In this document: piece after piece, positions 25,027 to 35,048 of the stretch
Numbering within the stretch: the stretch's first letter is position 1
Layout of the letters: the number at the start of each line of letters is the position of its first letter
Source: Serratia proteamaculans
GTDB taxonomy: Bacteria > Pseudomonadota > Gammaproteobacteria > Enterobacterales > Enterobacteriaceae
Direction of reading: 5' to 3'
Length of the DNA: 64,000 nt
NCBI RefSeq assembly: GCF_013337185.1
Contig: NZ_SWDE01000005.1
Coordinates: 1-64,000 of the forward strand
Translations under genes and position numbers: made by a program
Notes under the pieces: generated by a model
Told to the model about the DNA's origin: nothing
The model's database searches: none
What the model saw: the letters and a program-made list of their open reading frames with translations, nothing else

Positions 25027-27303
25027 TCAGGCCTGCTGCTCGCGCAGGCGCTGTGCTGCCAGCACCATGTTGGCCAGCGACTGGCGGGTTTCCGGCCAGC
25101 CACGGGTTTTCAGGCCGCAGTCCGGGTTAACCCACAGGCGTTCTGCCGGGATGTTCTGCGCGGCTTTACGCAGCAGCGCTTCAATCCATTCCACGCTTGG
25201 CACGTTTGGCGAGTGAATGTCATACACGCCCGGGCCGATTCCGTTCGGATATTCGAACTCTTTAAAGGCTTCCAGCAAATCCATATCGGAACGCGAGGTT
25301 TCGATGGTGATCACGTCAGCATCCAGCGCCGCAATCGAATCCATGATGTCGTTGAACTCGCAGTAACACATGTGGGTGTGGATCTGAGTATCATCCTGCG
25401 CCACGGCGGCATTCAATTTGAACGCGTCCACCGCCCAATTCAGGTAGGCAGCCCAGTCGGATTGACGCAGCGGCAGGCCTTCACGCAGTGCCGGTTCGTC
25501 AATCTGGATGATGCCAATACCGGCCTTTTCCAGATCTTCCACTTCGTCACGCAGCGCCAGGGCGATTTGTTTGGCAATCACTTCACGGGTCACGTCTTCA
25601 CGCGGGAATGACCAGCAAAGAATGGTCACCGGACCGGTCAACATGCCCTTCACCGGCTTGTCGGTCAGCGACTGGGCATACTTCGCCCACTCTACGGTGA
25701 TGGCTTCCGGTCGGCTAATATCGCCGATGATCACCGGCGGTTTTACGCAGCGGGAACCGTAGCTCTGTACCCAGCCGTTTTGGGTGAAGACGAAGCCATC
25801 GAGGTTCTCACCGAAGTATTCGACCATGTCGTTACGCTCGGCTTCGCCGTGCACCAATACGTCCAGGCCCAGACGTTCTTGCTCAACGATCGCCTGTTTG
25901 ATGTGCTCGCTAATGCTGGTGCGGTAGTTGTTACCATCCAAACGCCCCTGTTTGAAGTCCAGACGCAAACCGCGAATTTCGGTGGTTTGCGGGAATGAAC
26001 CAATAGTGGTGGTCGGCCAGGCCGGCAGATTAAAACGTTCACGCTGTGCCTGAGCGCGCTCGGCGTAAGGACGCTGGCGTTCGCTGTCCTGCGCGGTAAT
26101 AGCAGCCAGACGTTGGCCGACCTGCGCATTATGCACACGGCTGGACTGACGACGGGCACGGATGGGCGCGCTGTAGGCGTCCAGTTCAGCCTGTTTTGCT
26201 GCGCCCGGTGCGTTCAACGCCGCACTCAGCAACGCCAGTTCACCGCATTTTTGCAGAGCGAAGGCGAACCAGCTTTTCACCTCTTCGTCCAGGCGGGTTT
26301 CCACGCTCAGATCGATCGGGCTGTGCAGCAGTGAACAGGAAGTCCCGATCCACAGTGGGCGACTGCCCACCAATGGCTGCAAACGTTCGAACCAGTTGCT
26401 CAGATCGGCGCGCCAGACGTTGCGACCGTTGATCACCCCCAGTGACAGCAGCCACTCTTTCGGCAGCGCTTTATTCAATACCGCGATATCGTCGTGACCG
26501 CCAACCAGGTCAACGTGCAGCCCCTGCACCGGCAACTGTCGAAGGGTCTCAAGGTTGTGGCCAACGCTGTCAAAATAGGTGGTCAGCAGCAGTTTTACCT
26601 GGCCCTGCAGCGCGTCATAAGCCGGTTTGAAGGCGTTCAACCACGCCTGCGGCAATTCCAGCACCAGCGCAGGCTCGTCGATCTGCACCCATTCAACGCC
26701 GCGTTTCGCCAGCTCGGCCAGCACCTGCTGATAAACCGGCAGGATATCGTTGAGCAGCGACAGGCGGTCAAACGGCTCACCCTTCACTTTACCCAGCCAC
26801 AGATAAGTGACCGGCCCCAGCAGCACAGGTTTGATTTTGTGGCCCAGCGCCAGCGCTTCGTCAACCTCGTCCAGCAATTGGGTCCAGCCCAGTTTGAACT
26901 GCTGGCCCTTATGGAATTCGGGCACCATGTAGTGGTAGTTGGTGTTAAACCATTTGGTCATTTCCGCCGCTGCCGCCGGTTCACCGGTCGGTGCGCGGCC
27001 ACGGCCCAGGCGGAACAGCGTATCGAGATCGATTGTGCCGTCCGCATTTTGATGACGCGCCGGCACATTGCCGAGCAGCAGACTGGTGGTCAATACATGG
27101 TCGTACCAGGCGAAATCGCCGACCGGCACCAAATCCACCCCGGCCTGTTGTTGCTGTTGCCAATGGCGAGCGCGCAGCTCGCGGCCAACCGCCAACAGTT
27201 CTTCCTGCGTCGAGTTACCTGCCCAGTAGCTTTCCTGAGCTTTTTTCAGTTCACGTCGTAGCCCAACGCGAGGAAAACCCAGTGTGTGATTTAGAATTGC
27301 CAT
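25027..27303 (-). CDS. metE: Cobalamin-independent methionine synthase MetE
   Basis: MetE transfers a methyl group from 5-methyltetrahydropteroyl-triglutamate to homocysteine without B12. The start [20 protein letters not shown] gives 758 residues, near the E. coli length (753); MTMAIL two codons upstream is also possible. The zinc ligands are in HMCYCEFND (His, Cys) and [12 protein letters not shown] (Cys). The two halves show the duplicated TIM-barrel family structure. It is divergent from its activator metR, with a predicted MetJ operator between. Confidence 0.97.
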   Translation of the reverse strand: MAILNHTLGFPRVGLRRELKKAQESYWAGNSTQEELLAVGRELRARHWQQQQQAGVDLVPVGDFAWYDHVLTTSLLLGNVPARHQNADGTIDLDTLFRLGRGRAPTGEPAAAAEMTKWFNTNYHYMVPEFHKGQQFKLGWTQLLDEVDEALALGHKIKPVLLGPVTYLWLGKVKGEPFDRLSLLNDILPVYQQVLAELAKRGVEWVQIDEPALVLELPQAWLNAFKPAYDALQGQVKLLLTTYFDSVGHNLETLRQLPVQGLHVDLVGGHDDIAVLNKALPKEWLLSLGVINGRNVWRADLSNWFERLQPLVGSRPLWIGTSCSLLHSPIDLSVETRLDEEVKSWFAFALQKCGELALLSAALNAPGAAKQAELDAYSAPIRARRQSSRVHNAQVGQRLAAITAQDSERQRPYAERAQAQRERFNLPAWPTTTIGSFPQTTEIRGLRLDFKQGRLDGNNYRTSISEHIKQAIVEQERLGLDVLVHGEAERNDMVEYFGENLDGFVFTQNGWVQSYGSRCVKPPVIIGDISRPEAITVEWAKYAQSLTDKPVKGMLTGPVTILCWSFPREDVTREVIAKQIALALRDEVEDLEKAGIGIIQIDEPALREGLPLRQSDWAAYLNWAVDAFKLNAAVAQDDTQIHTHMCYCEFNDIMDSIAALDADVITIETSRSDMDLLEAFKEFEYPNGIGPGVYDIHSPNVPSVEWIEALLRKAAQNIPAERLWVNPDCGLKTRGWPETRQSLANMVLAAQRLREQQA

Positions 27304-27320
27304 CGTCATATTCCCCATTT

Positions 27321-27344
27321 AGCCGTCCAGATGTTTACACATCC
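27321..27344. promoter_or_regulatory. Predicted MetJ operator between metE and metR
   Basis: Three adjacent 8-bp units AGCCGTCC, AGATGTTT and ACACATCC match the met-box consensus AGACGTCT at 6, 6 and 5 positions. MetJ binds two or more tandem boxes. They lie 18 bp upstream of the metE start. A LysR-type dyad TTCAC-N7-GTGAA at 27384-27400, just before metR, could also bind MetR, but it does not match the TGAA-N5-TTCA consensus. Confidence 0.6.
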
Positions 27345-27408
27345 ATAATCCGCAGGTACTGTATTAACCACAAGCGCAATTTATTCACTGTCACTGTGAA
27401 GGACTCTC

Positions 27409-28359
27409 ATGATCGAACTGAAACACTTACGGACGCTGCAGGCTCTGCGCAATACCGGTTCGCTGGCGGCCGCGGCTGCTCAACTCCACCAGACGCAGTC
27501 TGCTCTTTCGCATCAGTTCAGCGATCTGGAGCAGCGCCTGGGCTTCAAGCTGTTCGTTCGTAAAAGCCAACCGCTGCGCTTCACCGCGCAGGGAGAGATC
27601 CTGTTACAGCTGGCGGAGCAGGTTCTGCCGCAAATTCAGCAGGCATTGCAGACGTGCCACGAACCGCATCAGGCCACGCTGCGTATCGCCATTGAATGCC
27701 ACAGCTGTATTCAGTGGCTGACACCGGCGCTGGATAACTTCCGTCAGAGTTGGCCACAGGTGGTGATGGACTTTAAGTCCGGCGTCACCTTTGATCCGCA
27801 ACCGGCCTTACAGCAAGGCGAGCTGGATCTGGTGCTGACTTCCGATATTCTGCCGCGCAGCGGTCTCCATTATTCACCGATGTTTGATTTTGAAGTGCGG
27901 CTGGTGCTGGCGCCGGATCATCCGTTGGCCAGCAAGCTGCACATTGAACCTGAAGATTTGATCGATGAGACGCTGATGATTTATCCGGTACAGCGTCAAC
28001 GACTGGATATCTGGCGTCATTTCCTGCAGCCGGCAGGCATCAGCCCGGCGCTGAAAAACGTCGATAACACCCTGCTGCTGATCCAGATGGTGTCGGCGCG
28101 GATGGGGATTGCGGCGTTACCGCATTGGGTGGTGGAGAGTTTTGAGCGCCAGGGTTTGGTGGTGACCAAAACCCTCGGCGATGGCCTGTGGAGCCGTCTG
28201 TATGCCGCAGTTCGCGATGGTGAGCAGCGCCAGGCGGTAACCGAAGCCTTTATCCGTTCGGCGCGCCAGCATGCCTGCAATCATCTGCCGTTCGTCCGTG
28301 ACGCTGCCCGCCCAAGCGCCGGTGTTGCCAGCGTCAAACCGTTGGCCTCACAGCCCTGA
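27409..28359 (+). CDS. metR: LysR-type transcriptional activator MetR
   Basis: MetR activates metE, metA, metF, metH and glyA with homocysteine as coeffector. The 316-residue protein has the LysR winged helix-turn-helix at residues 10-60 ([20 protein letters not shown]) and a periplasmic-binding-like effector domain. Length matches E. coli. It is divergent from metE across 105 bp. The last codons fall in a hairpin (CAGCCCTG...CAGGGCTG, 28351-28372) without a T tract. Confidence 0.96.
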   Translation: MIELKHLRTLQALRNTGSLAAAAAQLHQTQSALSHQFSDLEQRLGFKLFVRKSQPLRFTAQGEILLQLAEQVLPQIQQALQTCHEPHQATLRIAIECHSCIQWLTPALDNFRQSWPQVVMDFKSGVTFDPQPALQQGELDLVLTSDILPRSGLHYSPMFDFEVRLVLAPDHPLASKLHIEPEDLIDETLMIYPVQRQRLDIWRHFLQPAGISPALKNVDNTLLLIQMVSARMGIAALPHWVVESFERQGLVVTKTLGDGLWSRLYAAVRDGEQRQAVTEAFIRSARQHACNHLPFVRDAARPSAGVASVKPLASQP

Positions 28360-28392
28360 CGACCAGGGCTGTCTGCGCTTGGGCAGCCCGGT

Positions 28393-29256
28393 TTATTTAC
28401 TGATTATTTTGGGTGCCACCCAACGGCGATGCACCCACAGCGAAGCCACAATCACCGCCCCACCGATAATAAAACTTGGCCAGTGCGGCTGTTGCTGCCA
28501 GATGGCCAGATTCACCAGCAGTCCGGCAGGCACATGCATGTTATTCATGATGCCCAGCGTACCGGCGTCCACCTGCGTGGCACCGTAGTTCCACATGAAA
28601 TAGCCCAGTCCGGAAGCCACCACGCCCAGCCACACCAGAATGCCCCATTGCAGATTGGTGGTCGGCAACTGTTGCGGATTGCCCCACAGGCACCAGGCCA
28701 CCACCGCCACCACCAGCGCGCCCAGGTAGAACCAGGAAAACGCGGTGTGCTGTGGCAACGGGTGCACTTCCATCAGACGCTTGTAACCGACCATGCCAAT
28801 GGCGAAGCTGATATTCGCCGCCTGCACCAGCAGCAGCCCCAACCAGAAATGCTCGCTAAGCTGGTGATAACGGATGATCGCCGCCCCCAAAACGGCCAGC
28901 AACGCACTGAATACGTAGCTCCACCGCAAACGCTGTCCGCTGATCAGGTCATAAATCAGCGTGACGTACAGCGGCGTCAGCACGGTAAACAGCAGGAATT
29001 CCGGCACCGTCAGGTACATGTAGGCACGGAAGCTGAACAGGTACATGATGCCGAGCTGGCAAGCCCCCACCAGCATGTACATCAGGATCACTTTCAGCCT
29101 GATATTGCGCCAGCGCAGAAAAGGCAGGAACACCAATGCCGCCAGGCCAATGCGCATCAGCACCGAGAACCAGCTGTCGACCTGGCCCGCCAGATATTCG
29201 CCAATCAGGCTGAAAGAAAACGCCCACAAAATGGTAGTAATCACCAGAAGCAGCAC
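28393..29256 (-). CDS. yigM: EamA-family biotin transporter YigM/BioP
   Basis: A 287-residue inner-membrane protein with ten hydrophobic segments in two EamA repeats, closely similar to E. coli YigM (BioP), a high-affinity biotin importer. Shared stretches include FSFRAYMYLTVPEFLLF, IGMVGYKRLME and MWNYGATQVDAGTLGIMNN. It is convergent with metR, as in E. coli. The function is assigned by orthology; many databases label it only as a carboxylate/amino acid/amine transporter. Confidence 0.88.
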   Translation of the reverse strand: MLLLVITTILWAFSFSLIGEYLAGQVDSWFSVLMRIGLAALVFLPFLRWRNIRLKVILMYMLVGACQLGIMYLFSFRAYMYLTVPEFLLFTVLTPLYVTLIYDLISGQRLRWSYVFSALLAVLGAAIIRYHQLSEHFWLGLLLVQAANISFAIGMVGYKRLMEVHPLPQHTAFSWFYLGALVVAVVAWCLWGNPQQLPTTNLQWGILVWLGVVASGLGYFMWNYGATQVDAGTLGIMNNMHVPAGLLVNLAIWQQQPHWPSFIIGGAVIVASLWVHRRWVAPKIISK

Positions 29257-29407
29257 GATGGGTTCACCCTAAAAATTCACAAAGGGCGATTGTAACGGAA
29301 GGCGGGATAGGGGGTGACGAAAAGGCAGTTTACATCTGTATAAAATACAAACTGTCGGCAAATTTTCACCGCTGAGTTAGTCTTAATAGAAAACAGGAGT
29401 CAACATC

Positions 29408-29737
29408 ATGAAAACTTATCAACTGCTTTACGGCCTGTTGCTGCTGTCCGGATTGGCTAGCGCAGCCAATGGGGTTACCGAACTCAGCTCGCAACAGCAG
29501 TTTCTCAACCAACGCAATCAACAAGCGCAGCAGCAGCGCATGCTGAATAACCAGCAGTTGGATCAGCGCCGCCTGCAACAACAGCGGCAGTTTGACAACA
29601 ATCAGCAGCAACTGCAGCAAACTGCGCCGAACGGCGGAAAACTGCTGCCAAATGGCAACCAGCCGCGCAATCCGTTCGATCGCACCACGCCTGCGGTACC
29701 TCAGGCGCCGCTGCCGACGCCGGTCAACCGAGGTTAG
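29408..29737 (+). CDS. yhhA: Small exported Gln-rich protein, DUF2756 family (YhhA)
   Basis: A 109-residue protein with an N-terminal signal peptide (cleavage likely after LASA) and a mature part dominated by Gln, Arg and Asn in a probable helical or coiled region, ending in a Pro-rich tail. It is placed next to ugpQ like E. coli YhhA (DUF2756, about 146 residues); this form is shorter. An AACAGGAG ribosome site precedes the ATG. Its stop overlaps the convergent ugpQ stop (TTAG at 29734-29737). Function unknown. Confidence 0.75.
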   Translation: MKTYQLLYGLLLLSGLASAANGVTELSSQQQFLNQRNQQAQQQRMLNNQQLDQRRLQQQRQFDNNQQQLQQTAPNGGKLLPNGNQPRNPFDRTTPAVPQAPLPTPVNRG

Positions 29738-30480
29738 CCATTGGGGAAATCGGGGCCAATCAAATCTATTCGGTCAGTACAAATGCAGTCAACGCCCCAG
29801 TTTAGCAACAAGCGCGCCCGCGCTGGCTGGTTAACGGTATAAACCAGAATGCGTAATCCCGCCGCCTTCAGCGCTGCCACCCGTTCGGCGGTCAGTTCTT
29901 TATGGTTGATGTGTAAAGACACACAACCCAGGCGTTCGGTCAGCGCCTGCCAGTTGTCATCCCACTGATCCAGCAACAGGCCGCGCGGCAATTCCGGCAC
30001 GGTACGTTGTGCCGCTGCGAGCGCTTCAACCGAGAACGAAGACAGCAGCGGATCGGTCTGCCCCTGCCACAGCAGGCGTGCCGCCAGCGCCACGACCCGG
30101 CCGGTTTCGTCATCGCTGCCGGTGGTGGGCTTGATTTCAATGTTCGCCATCATGCCGTGCTGCAGGCAACGTTCCGCCACCTCCGCCAGCAAGGGGAGGC
30201 GTTCGCCTTTGTAGGCGGAGTTATACCAGTTGCCGGCATCCAGTTGCACCAGCTTATCCCATGGCAGTTCGCCCGCCACGCCCCAGCCGTTGCTGGTGCG
30301 ATCCAGAGTATCGTCGTGCAGCAGAAAAATCTGCCCGTCCTGCGCCAGCTTGGCGTCAAACTCAATCATTTTGTGGCCGTGACGTGCGCCAACGTCGATC
30401 GCCGCCAGGGTGTTTTCCGGTGCCAGAGAGCCACCGCCGCGGTGGGCAACAATATGAGGGTAAGGCCAGGCTGTGGTCAT
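29734..30480 (-). CDS. ugpQ: Glycerophosphodiester phosphodiesterase UgpQ
   Basis: UgpQ is the cytosolic phosphodiesterase that hydrolyses imported glycerophosphodiesters to glycerol-3-phosphate plus alcohol. The 248-residue protein has the GDPD catalytic signature: [18 protein letters not shown], then [23 protein letters not shown] and NIEIKPT. Length matches E. coli. It is the last gene of ugpBAECQ and overlaps the ugpC stop by 4 bp. Confidence 0.97.
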   Translation of the reverse strand: MTTAWPYPHIVAHRGGGSLAPENTLAAIDVGARHGHKMIEFDAKLAQDGQIFLLHDDTLDRTSNGWGVAGELPWDKLVQLDAGNWYNSAYKGERLPLLAEVAERCLQHGMMANIEIKPTTGSDDETGRVVALAARLLWQGQTDPLLSSFSVEALAAAQRTVPELPRGLLLDQWDDNWQALTERLGCVSLHINHKELTAERVAALKAAGLRILVYTVNQPARARLLLNWGVDCICTDRIDLIGPDFPNG

Positions 30481-31553
30481 TGTTCCATCCGTAATCCGCT
30501 ATCGGTATCAAAAAAGTGCAGCGCCTGTGCAGGCAGTTGTAAATATAGCGTGCTGCCTGCCGTCGGCATAGTTTCATGCGATAGCCGCGCAATGACCCCG
30601 TGTCCCCCCCACTGTCCGTGTGCCAGATTATCCGCGCCCAGCAGTTCCAGCGTTTGCAGCACCAGCGGCACGCCACCCTGCCCATCGGGGAGCAGTTGAA
30701 TATGCTCGGGACGGATACCCAGCGTCAACCGGCGTCCGCCCCAGTGCGGCTTCGCCTGCGGTAAATTCAAGGTCATGCCGTCTGCCAGTTGCAGTTGGCC
30801 GCCGTCGGCGCTCAGGGTGCCTGGCAACAGGTTCATCGCCGGTGAACCGATAAAGCTGGCGACAAACAGCGACGCCGGGCGCTGATAGACCTCACTCGGG
30901 GTGCCAATCTGTTCCGCCACGCCCTTGTTCATCACGATCACCCGCTGCGCCAGCGTCATCGCCTCCACCTGGTCGTGCGTGACGTACAGGCTGGTAGTTT
31001 TCAACCGGCGATGCAGTTGTTGTAACTCCAGACGCATCTGCACCCGCAGCTTGGCATCCAGGTTGGACAGCGGTTCATCAAACAGGAACACCGCCGGTTC
31101 ACGCACGATAGCCCGCCCCATCGCCACCCGCTGACGCTGGCCGCCGGAAAGCTCACGCGGCTTGCGCTGCAACAGCGGTTCCAGTTCTAAAATGCGTGCC
31201 GCTTCCTCTACCCGCTGTTGGATATGCTGTTTGCCAAAGCCACGAATTTTCAAGCCATAGGCCATGTTGTCATACACACTCATATGCGGGTACAACGCGT
31301 AGTTCTGGAACACCATCGCAATGCCGCGATCTTTCGGCTCCATATCGGTCACACGCCGGCTGTCGATATAGATATCGCCGCTGGTGGTACGTTCCAGCCC
31401 GGCGACCATGCGCAGCAGCGTCGATTTACCGCAGCCGGAAGGGCCGACCATCACGATAAACTCACCGTCCGCCACGTCGAGATCGATCTGCTTAATCACC
31501 GGCGTTTTACCGTCGTAGGATTTGGTGACTGCCTGTAGTTTTAAACCTGCCAT
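30477..31553 (-). CDS. ugpC: sn-glycerol-3-phosphate import ATP-binding protein UgpC
   Basis: UgpC is the ATPase of the glycerol-3-phosphate and glycerophosphodiester ABC importer. The start [19 protein letters not shown] gives 358 residues; the longer frame adds 16 residues from the spacer. Walker A is GPSGCGKST, the signature [14 protein letters not shown], and Walker [13 protein letters not shown]. The C-terminal 120 residues form the TOBE/OB regulatory domain typical of MalK-type ATPases. It starts 16 bp after ugpE. Confidence 0.97.
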   Translation of the reverse strand: MAGLKLQAVTKSYDGKTPVIKQIDLDVADGEFIVMVGPSGCGKSTLLRMVAGLERTTSGDIYIDSRRVTDMEPKDRGIAMVFQNYALYPHMSVYDNMAYGLKIRGFGKQHIQQRVEEAARILELEPLLQRKPRELSGGQRQRVAMGRAIVREPAVFLFDEPLSNLDAKLRVQMRLELQQLHRRLKTTSLYVTHDQVEAMTLAQRVIVMNKGVAEQIGTPSEVYQRPASLFVASFIGSPAMNLLPGTLSADGGQLQLADGMTLNLPQAKPHWGGRRLTLGIRPEHIQLLPDGQGGVPLVLQTLELLGADNLAHGQWGGHGVIARLSHETMPTAGSTLYLQLPAQALHFFDTDSGLRMEQ

Positions 31554-31569
31554 GTGAAAATTTCTCTCG

Positions 31570-32415
31570 TTACTTTTCGCTATCAACCAGGCCGCGTACA
31601 AACCAGCGCTGCATCAGAAGAACCACCGCCAGCGGTGGGATTAGAGTCAGGATCATCGCCGCCATTACCTGATTCCACTGGGTCGGCGCGCCGGAGGTGG
31701 AGATCATGCTTTTGATGCCCGCCACCGCAGTACCCATGGAGGCGTCGCTGGTAATCAGGATCGGCCACAGGTACTGGTTCCAGCCGTAGATAAAGGTGAT
31801 GACAAACAGCGCCGCCAGGTTGGTCTTCGACAGTGGCAGCACGATGTCCCAGAAGAAGCGCATCGGGCCGGCGCCATCAATACGCGCGGCTTCCAGCAGT
31901 TCGTCCGGCAAGGTCATAAAGAACTGGCGCAGCAGGAAGGTCGCGGTGGCCGAGGCCATCAGCGGCAGCGTCAGGCCGGTGTAGCTGTCCAGCAGGTTGA
32001 GGTTGGAAATCACCTCCACCGTGGGGAAAATACGCACTTCCACCGGCAACATCAGCGTCATGAAAATCAGCCAGAAAAACAGGCTGCGCAGCGGAAAACG
32101 AAAATAAACGATGGCATAGGCCGACAACACCGATACCACGATTTTGCCGAAGGTAATCGCCAGCGCCATGATCACGCTGTTGAGCAGCAGCAGCGAAAAC
32201 GGCACCTTGAGGTTGCCCACACCGCCCTGCCAGATATTGCTGATGTTTTCCCACAGGTGGCCGCCCGGTATCAGGGTCATCGGCACCTGGAACACCTGTT
32301 TGTCGTCCAGCGTGGCGGCGACAAAGGCCACATACAGCGGGAACAGCACCACCAGCACGCCGATAATCAGCATTACGTGGCTGAAGATATCCAGCCCGCG
32401 TCGGTTCTCAATCAT
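31570..32415 (-). CDS. ugpE: sn-glycerol-3-phosphate ABC transporter permease UgpE
   Basis: UgpE is one of two membrane permeases of the Ugp importer. The 281-residue protein has six hydrophobic helices and the EAA loop [18 protein letters not shown] that docks to UgpC. Its ATG overlaps the ugpA stop by 4 bp (ATGA). Confidence 0.97.
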   Translation of the reverse strand: MIENRRGLDIFSHVMLIIGVLVVLFPLYVAFVAATLDDKQVFQVPMTLIPGGHLWENISNIWQGGVGNLKVPFSLLLLNSVIMALAITFGKIVVSVLSAYAIVYFRFPLRSLFFWLIFMTLMLPVEVRIFPTVEVISNLNLLDSYTGLTLPLMASATATFLLRQFFMTLPDELLEAARIDGAGPMRFFWDIVLPLSKTNLAALFVITFIYGWNQYLWPILITSDASMGTAVAGIKSMISTSGAPTQWNQVMAAMILTLIPPLAVVLLMQRWFVRGLVDSEK

Positions 32416-33299
32416 TGGTAACGCACCTTACGTTCGACAAAACGGAACTGGATCACCGTCAGGCCAATCACCAGCAGCATCAGGATCACCGACTGCGCCG
32501 CAGAGCTGGACAAGTCCAGACCGGCAAAGCCTTCGCGGTAGATCTTGTAGATCAGCGTGGTCGTGGACTGCACCGGCCCACCGCCGGTCGCGGCATCGAT
32601 CACCGGGAAGGTGTCGAAGAAGGCGTACACCAGATTCACCACCAACAGGAAGAAGCTCACCGGCGTGATCAACGGCAGTACCAGATTGAAGAAACGCCGC
32701 ACCGGCCCGGCGCCGTCGATGGCTGCCGCTTCCACCAGCGAGCGCGGAATGGACTGTAATGCCGCCAGGAAAAACAGGAAGTTGTAGCTGATTTGCTGCC
32801 AGACCGAAGCCAGCACCACCAGGAACATCGCCTGCCCACTGTTCTGCGCGTGGTTCCAGTTGTAGCCCAGCCCGTTAAGGAAATGAGTAATCAGCCCCAG
32901 GCCGGGGTTGAACAGGAAGATCCACAGCACCGCTGCCACTGCCGGAGCTACCGCATAAGGCAGGATCATCAGAGTCTGGTAAATCCGGCTGCCGCGCAGC
33001 ACGTAATCCACCAGCGCAGCGAAGAACAGCGACACCACCAGCCCGATACCCGCCACCAGGAAGCTGAAAATCAGCGTGGTGTAAAACGAATCAAGGTAGT
33101 AAGGGTCCTGGAACAGCTGAGTAAAGTTATCCAGGCCGACAAACTGGCTGGACAGACCAAATGGATCGAGGCTTTGCACCGAATACCACAGCGCTTCGCC
33201 GGCGGGCCACAGGAAGAAGATTGCGGTGATCAACAGTTGCGGCAGCACCAATACATAGGGCAGCCAGCTACAGCCGAAACCGGGACGGGAAGATGACAT
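32412..33299 (-). CDS. ugpA: sn-glycerol-3-phosphate ABC transporter permease UgpA
   Basis: UgpA is the partner permease of UgpE. The 295-residue protein has six membrane segments and the EAA loop [16 protein letters not shown]. It is separated from ugpB by 114 bp holding a palindromic element, so its expression may be lower than that of the binding protein. Confidence 0.97.
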   Translation of the reverse strand: MSSSRPGFGCSWLPYVLVLPQLLITAIFFLWPAGEALWYSVQSLDPFGLSSQFVGLDNFTQLFQDPYYLDSFYTTLIFSFLVAGIGLVVSLFFAALVDYVLRGSRIYQTLMILPYAVAPAVAAVLWIFLFNPGLGLITHFLNGLGYNWNHAQNSGQAMFLVVLASVWQQISYNFLFFLAALQSIPRSLVEAAAIDGAGPVRRFFNLVLPLITPVSFFLLVVNLVYAFFDTFPVIDAATGGGPVQSTTTLIYKIYREGFAGLDLSSSAAQSVILMLLVIGLTVIQFRFVERKVRYQ

Positions 33300-33337
33300 A
33301 GGGGTTAACCGTTAATGTGGGTGAAGGGCCGACTGAG

Positions 33338-33373
33338 CCCCTCCTCCCGGCCCTCTCCCTGGGGAGAGGGGGT
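33338..33373. repeat. Palindromic intergenic element between ugpB and ugpA
   Basis: CCCTCTCCC (33351-33359) and GGGAGAGGG (33362-33370) form a perfect 9-bp inverted repeat with flanking C-rich and G-rich sequence. Elements of this kind recur between genes in many enterobacterial genomes. Short open frames across it (for example encoding RPSPWGEG) are artefacts. Its position suggests an mRNA-stabilising 3' end for ugpB. Confidence 0.65.
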
Positions 33374-33413
33374 GAAATCGGTGTCGTTCACCGGAAGGGA
33401 GTTCCGGTTGACG

Positions 33414-34733
33414 CTACTTGGTCTGGGACTCGAAGCGACGCAGCAATACGTCACCACGCTGCACGGCGGCATCCAGCGCCTGCTGTGGCGTTTTCTTGCC
33501 GGTCCACACGCCTTCCAGCTCTTCATCCACCACGGTACGGATCTGCGGCATATTGCCCAGGCGCAGGCCCTTGGTGAACGGTAACGGTGGCTTGTTCAAC
33601 ATCTGGCGGGTTGCTACGTCGGCACCCGGGTTCTTGTCATAGAAACCCTGTTGCTTGGTCAGATCGTAGGCGGCGGTGGTGATCGGCAGATAACCGGTCT
33701 TCTGGTGCCATTCGGCGGCAATTTCCGGCTGAGCCAGATACTGCAGGAACTCGGCGACCCCTTTGTAAGTGGCGGCATCTTTACCGTTCATCACCCACAG
33801 GCTGGCACCGCCAATGATGGCGTTTTGTGGTGCATTTTTGGCATCGGCATCGTACGGCATCATGCCCACGCCGTAGTTGAATTTGGCGTAGTGCTTGATA
33901 TCCGCCAGGGAGCCGGATGACGCAGTAGTAATGGCGCAGTCACCGCTGTAGAACTTCTCGGTGGATTCGTCTTTACGGCCGAAATAGGTGAAATCACCCT
34001 TCTTGTTCATCTCTTCCAGCAGTTGGATGTGCTTGACCTGCAACGGCTTGTTGAACTCCAGCTTGGCGCTGGTACCGCCGAAACCGTTGTTCTCGGTAGC
34101 GAATGGCACCCCATGCCAGGCGCTGAAGTTCTCGAGCTGGATCCAGCCCTGCCAGCCGCTGGCGTAGCCACACTTCATACCGGCAGCACGCAGCTTGGCG
34201 GTATCCGCCGCCAGTTCCTGCCAGGTTTTCGGCGGCTGGTCCGGGTTCAGGCCGGCTTTTTTGAAGGCGTCCTTGTTGTAATACAGCACCGGGGTAGAGC
34301 TGTTGAACGGCTGAGACAGCAGGTGCCCGCTCTTGTTATCGGTGTAGTAACCGGACACCGTCGGCACGAACACCGACTCGTCAAAATTGATACCGGCGTC
34401 TTTAAACACCTCATACACCGGCTTGATCGCCTTGCTGGCCATCATGGTTGCCGTGCCCACCTCGTACACCTGCAAAATTGCCGGCGCTTTACCGGAGCGA
34501 TAGGCCGCGATGCCCGCCGCCAGGTTCTGTTCGTAGTTACCTTTATACACCGGGACAATTTTGACGTCGGTGTGCGACTGGTTAAAGCGATCCGCCAGGG
34601 AATCGACTTCTTTACCCAATTCACCTTCCATCGAATGCCAGAACGGGATCTCGGTTGCCGCCAGTGCCTGAGTGCTGACCGCCAGGGTCAACGCGACGCA
34701 CAGCGTAGTTTTGCGAATAGCGTAGGTGAGCAT
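33414..34733 (-). CDS. ugpB: sn-glycerol-3-phosphate-binding periplasmic protein UgpB
   Basis: UgpB is the periplasmic receptor for glycerol-3-phosphate and glycerophosphodiesters. The start [19 protein letters not shown] gives 439 residues, close to E. coli (438), with a signal peptide cleaved near STQALA. The mature N-terminus [18 protein letters not shown] is typical. A Pho box of four repeats lies about 205 bp upstream of the ATG. The 315-bp upstream gap otherwise shows no gene. Confidence 0.97.
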   Translation of the reverse strand: MLTYAIRKTTLCVALTLAVSTQALAATEIPFWHSMEGELGKEVDSLADRFNQSHTDVKIVPVYKGNYEQNLAAGIAAYRSGKAPAILQVYEVGTATMMASKAIKPVYEVFKDAGINFDESVFVPTVSGYYTDNKSGHLLSQPFNSSTPVLYYNKDAFKKAGLNPDQPPKTWQELAADTAKLRAAGMKCGYASGWQGWIQLENFSAWHGVPFATENNGFGGTSAKLEFNKPLQVKHIQLLEEMNKKGDFTYFGRKDESTEKFYSGDCAITTASSGSLADIKHYAKFNYGVGMMPYDADAKNAPQNAIIGGASLWVMNGKDAATYKGVAEFLQYLAQPEIAAEWHQKTGYLPITTAAYDLTKQQGFYDKNPGADVATRQMLNKPPLPFTKGLRLGNMPQIRTVVDEELEGVWTGKKTPQQALDAAVQRGDVLLRRFESQTK

Positions 34734-34939
34734 GCCTAACTCCTGAAAAAAGCTGGTGTAATAAGCGCGTGAGCGAAAAGAATCAATTCTTGTACGGAAG
34801 TGTTCCCCTATAGCTTTCAAGTCGCAGCTAGGCGGCAAGCTGATGGATCCCTCGGAGCTTAGTTAACTAAGTGACAGGGAAACATCAGGGCAGGCAACAA
34901 CGCTGCGGCTTGAAAGATGACGGGGATAACATGCCATGC

Positions 34940-34983
34940 TCGGATGACAGAAATATAACCGTCAGATGACGGCCATGTGACGG
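34940..34983 (-). promoter_or_regulatory. PhoB binding sites (Pho box, four 11-bp repeats)
   Basis: Read leftward, four adjacent 11-bp units CCGTCACATGG, CCGTCATCTGA, CGGTTATATTT and CTGTCATCCGA match the PhoB repeat CTGTCAT plus four AT-rich bases. They precede ugpB by about 205 bp. The operon is a classical Pho regulon member in E. coli. PhoB control here is inferred from these repeats. Confidence 0.85.
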
Positions 34984-35013
34984 GAGAGTGAAGTGCAGAT
35001 TGCGGTTTGATGT

Positions 35014-35042
35014 CGGCGGCGGAGAAAAATGCCCCGCCGCCG
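35014..35042. other. Strong hairpin 3' of the aminotransferase gene
   Basis: CGGCGGCGG and CCGCCGCCG form a perfect 9-bp stem with an 11-base loop, 7 bp past the stop of the gene at 35049. The only T run is in the loop, so it is not a standard intrinsic terminator, but it may stabilise or end the transcript. Confidence 0.5.
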
Positions 35043-35048
35043 TGGGGA

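Noticed and set aside
27384-27400. TTCAC-N7-GTGAA dyad as the MetR operator
   Set aside because: It has the general LysR dyad shape but does not fit the MetR consensus TGAA-N5-TTCA; kept only as a remark.
27304-27408. B12 riboswitch upstream of metE
   Set aside because: The metE-metR gap is only 105 bp and shows no B12-box; MetJ boxes explain it better.
33315-33584. Two open frames over the ugpB-ugpA gap
   Set aside because: They arise from the palindromic element and the ugpB complement; the RPSPWGEG-type peptide is a common artefact of this repeat.
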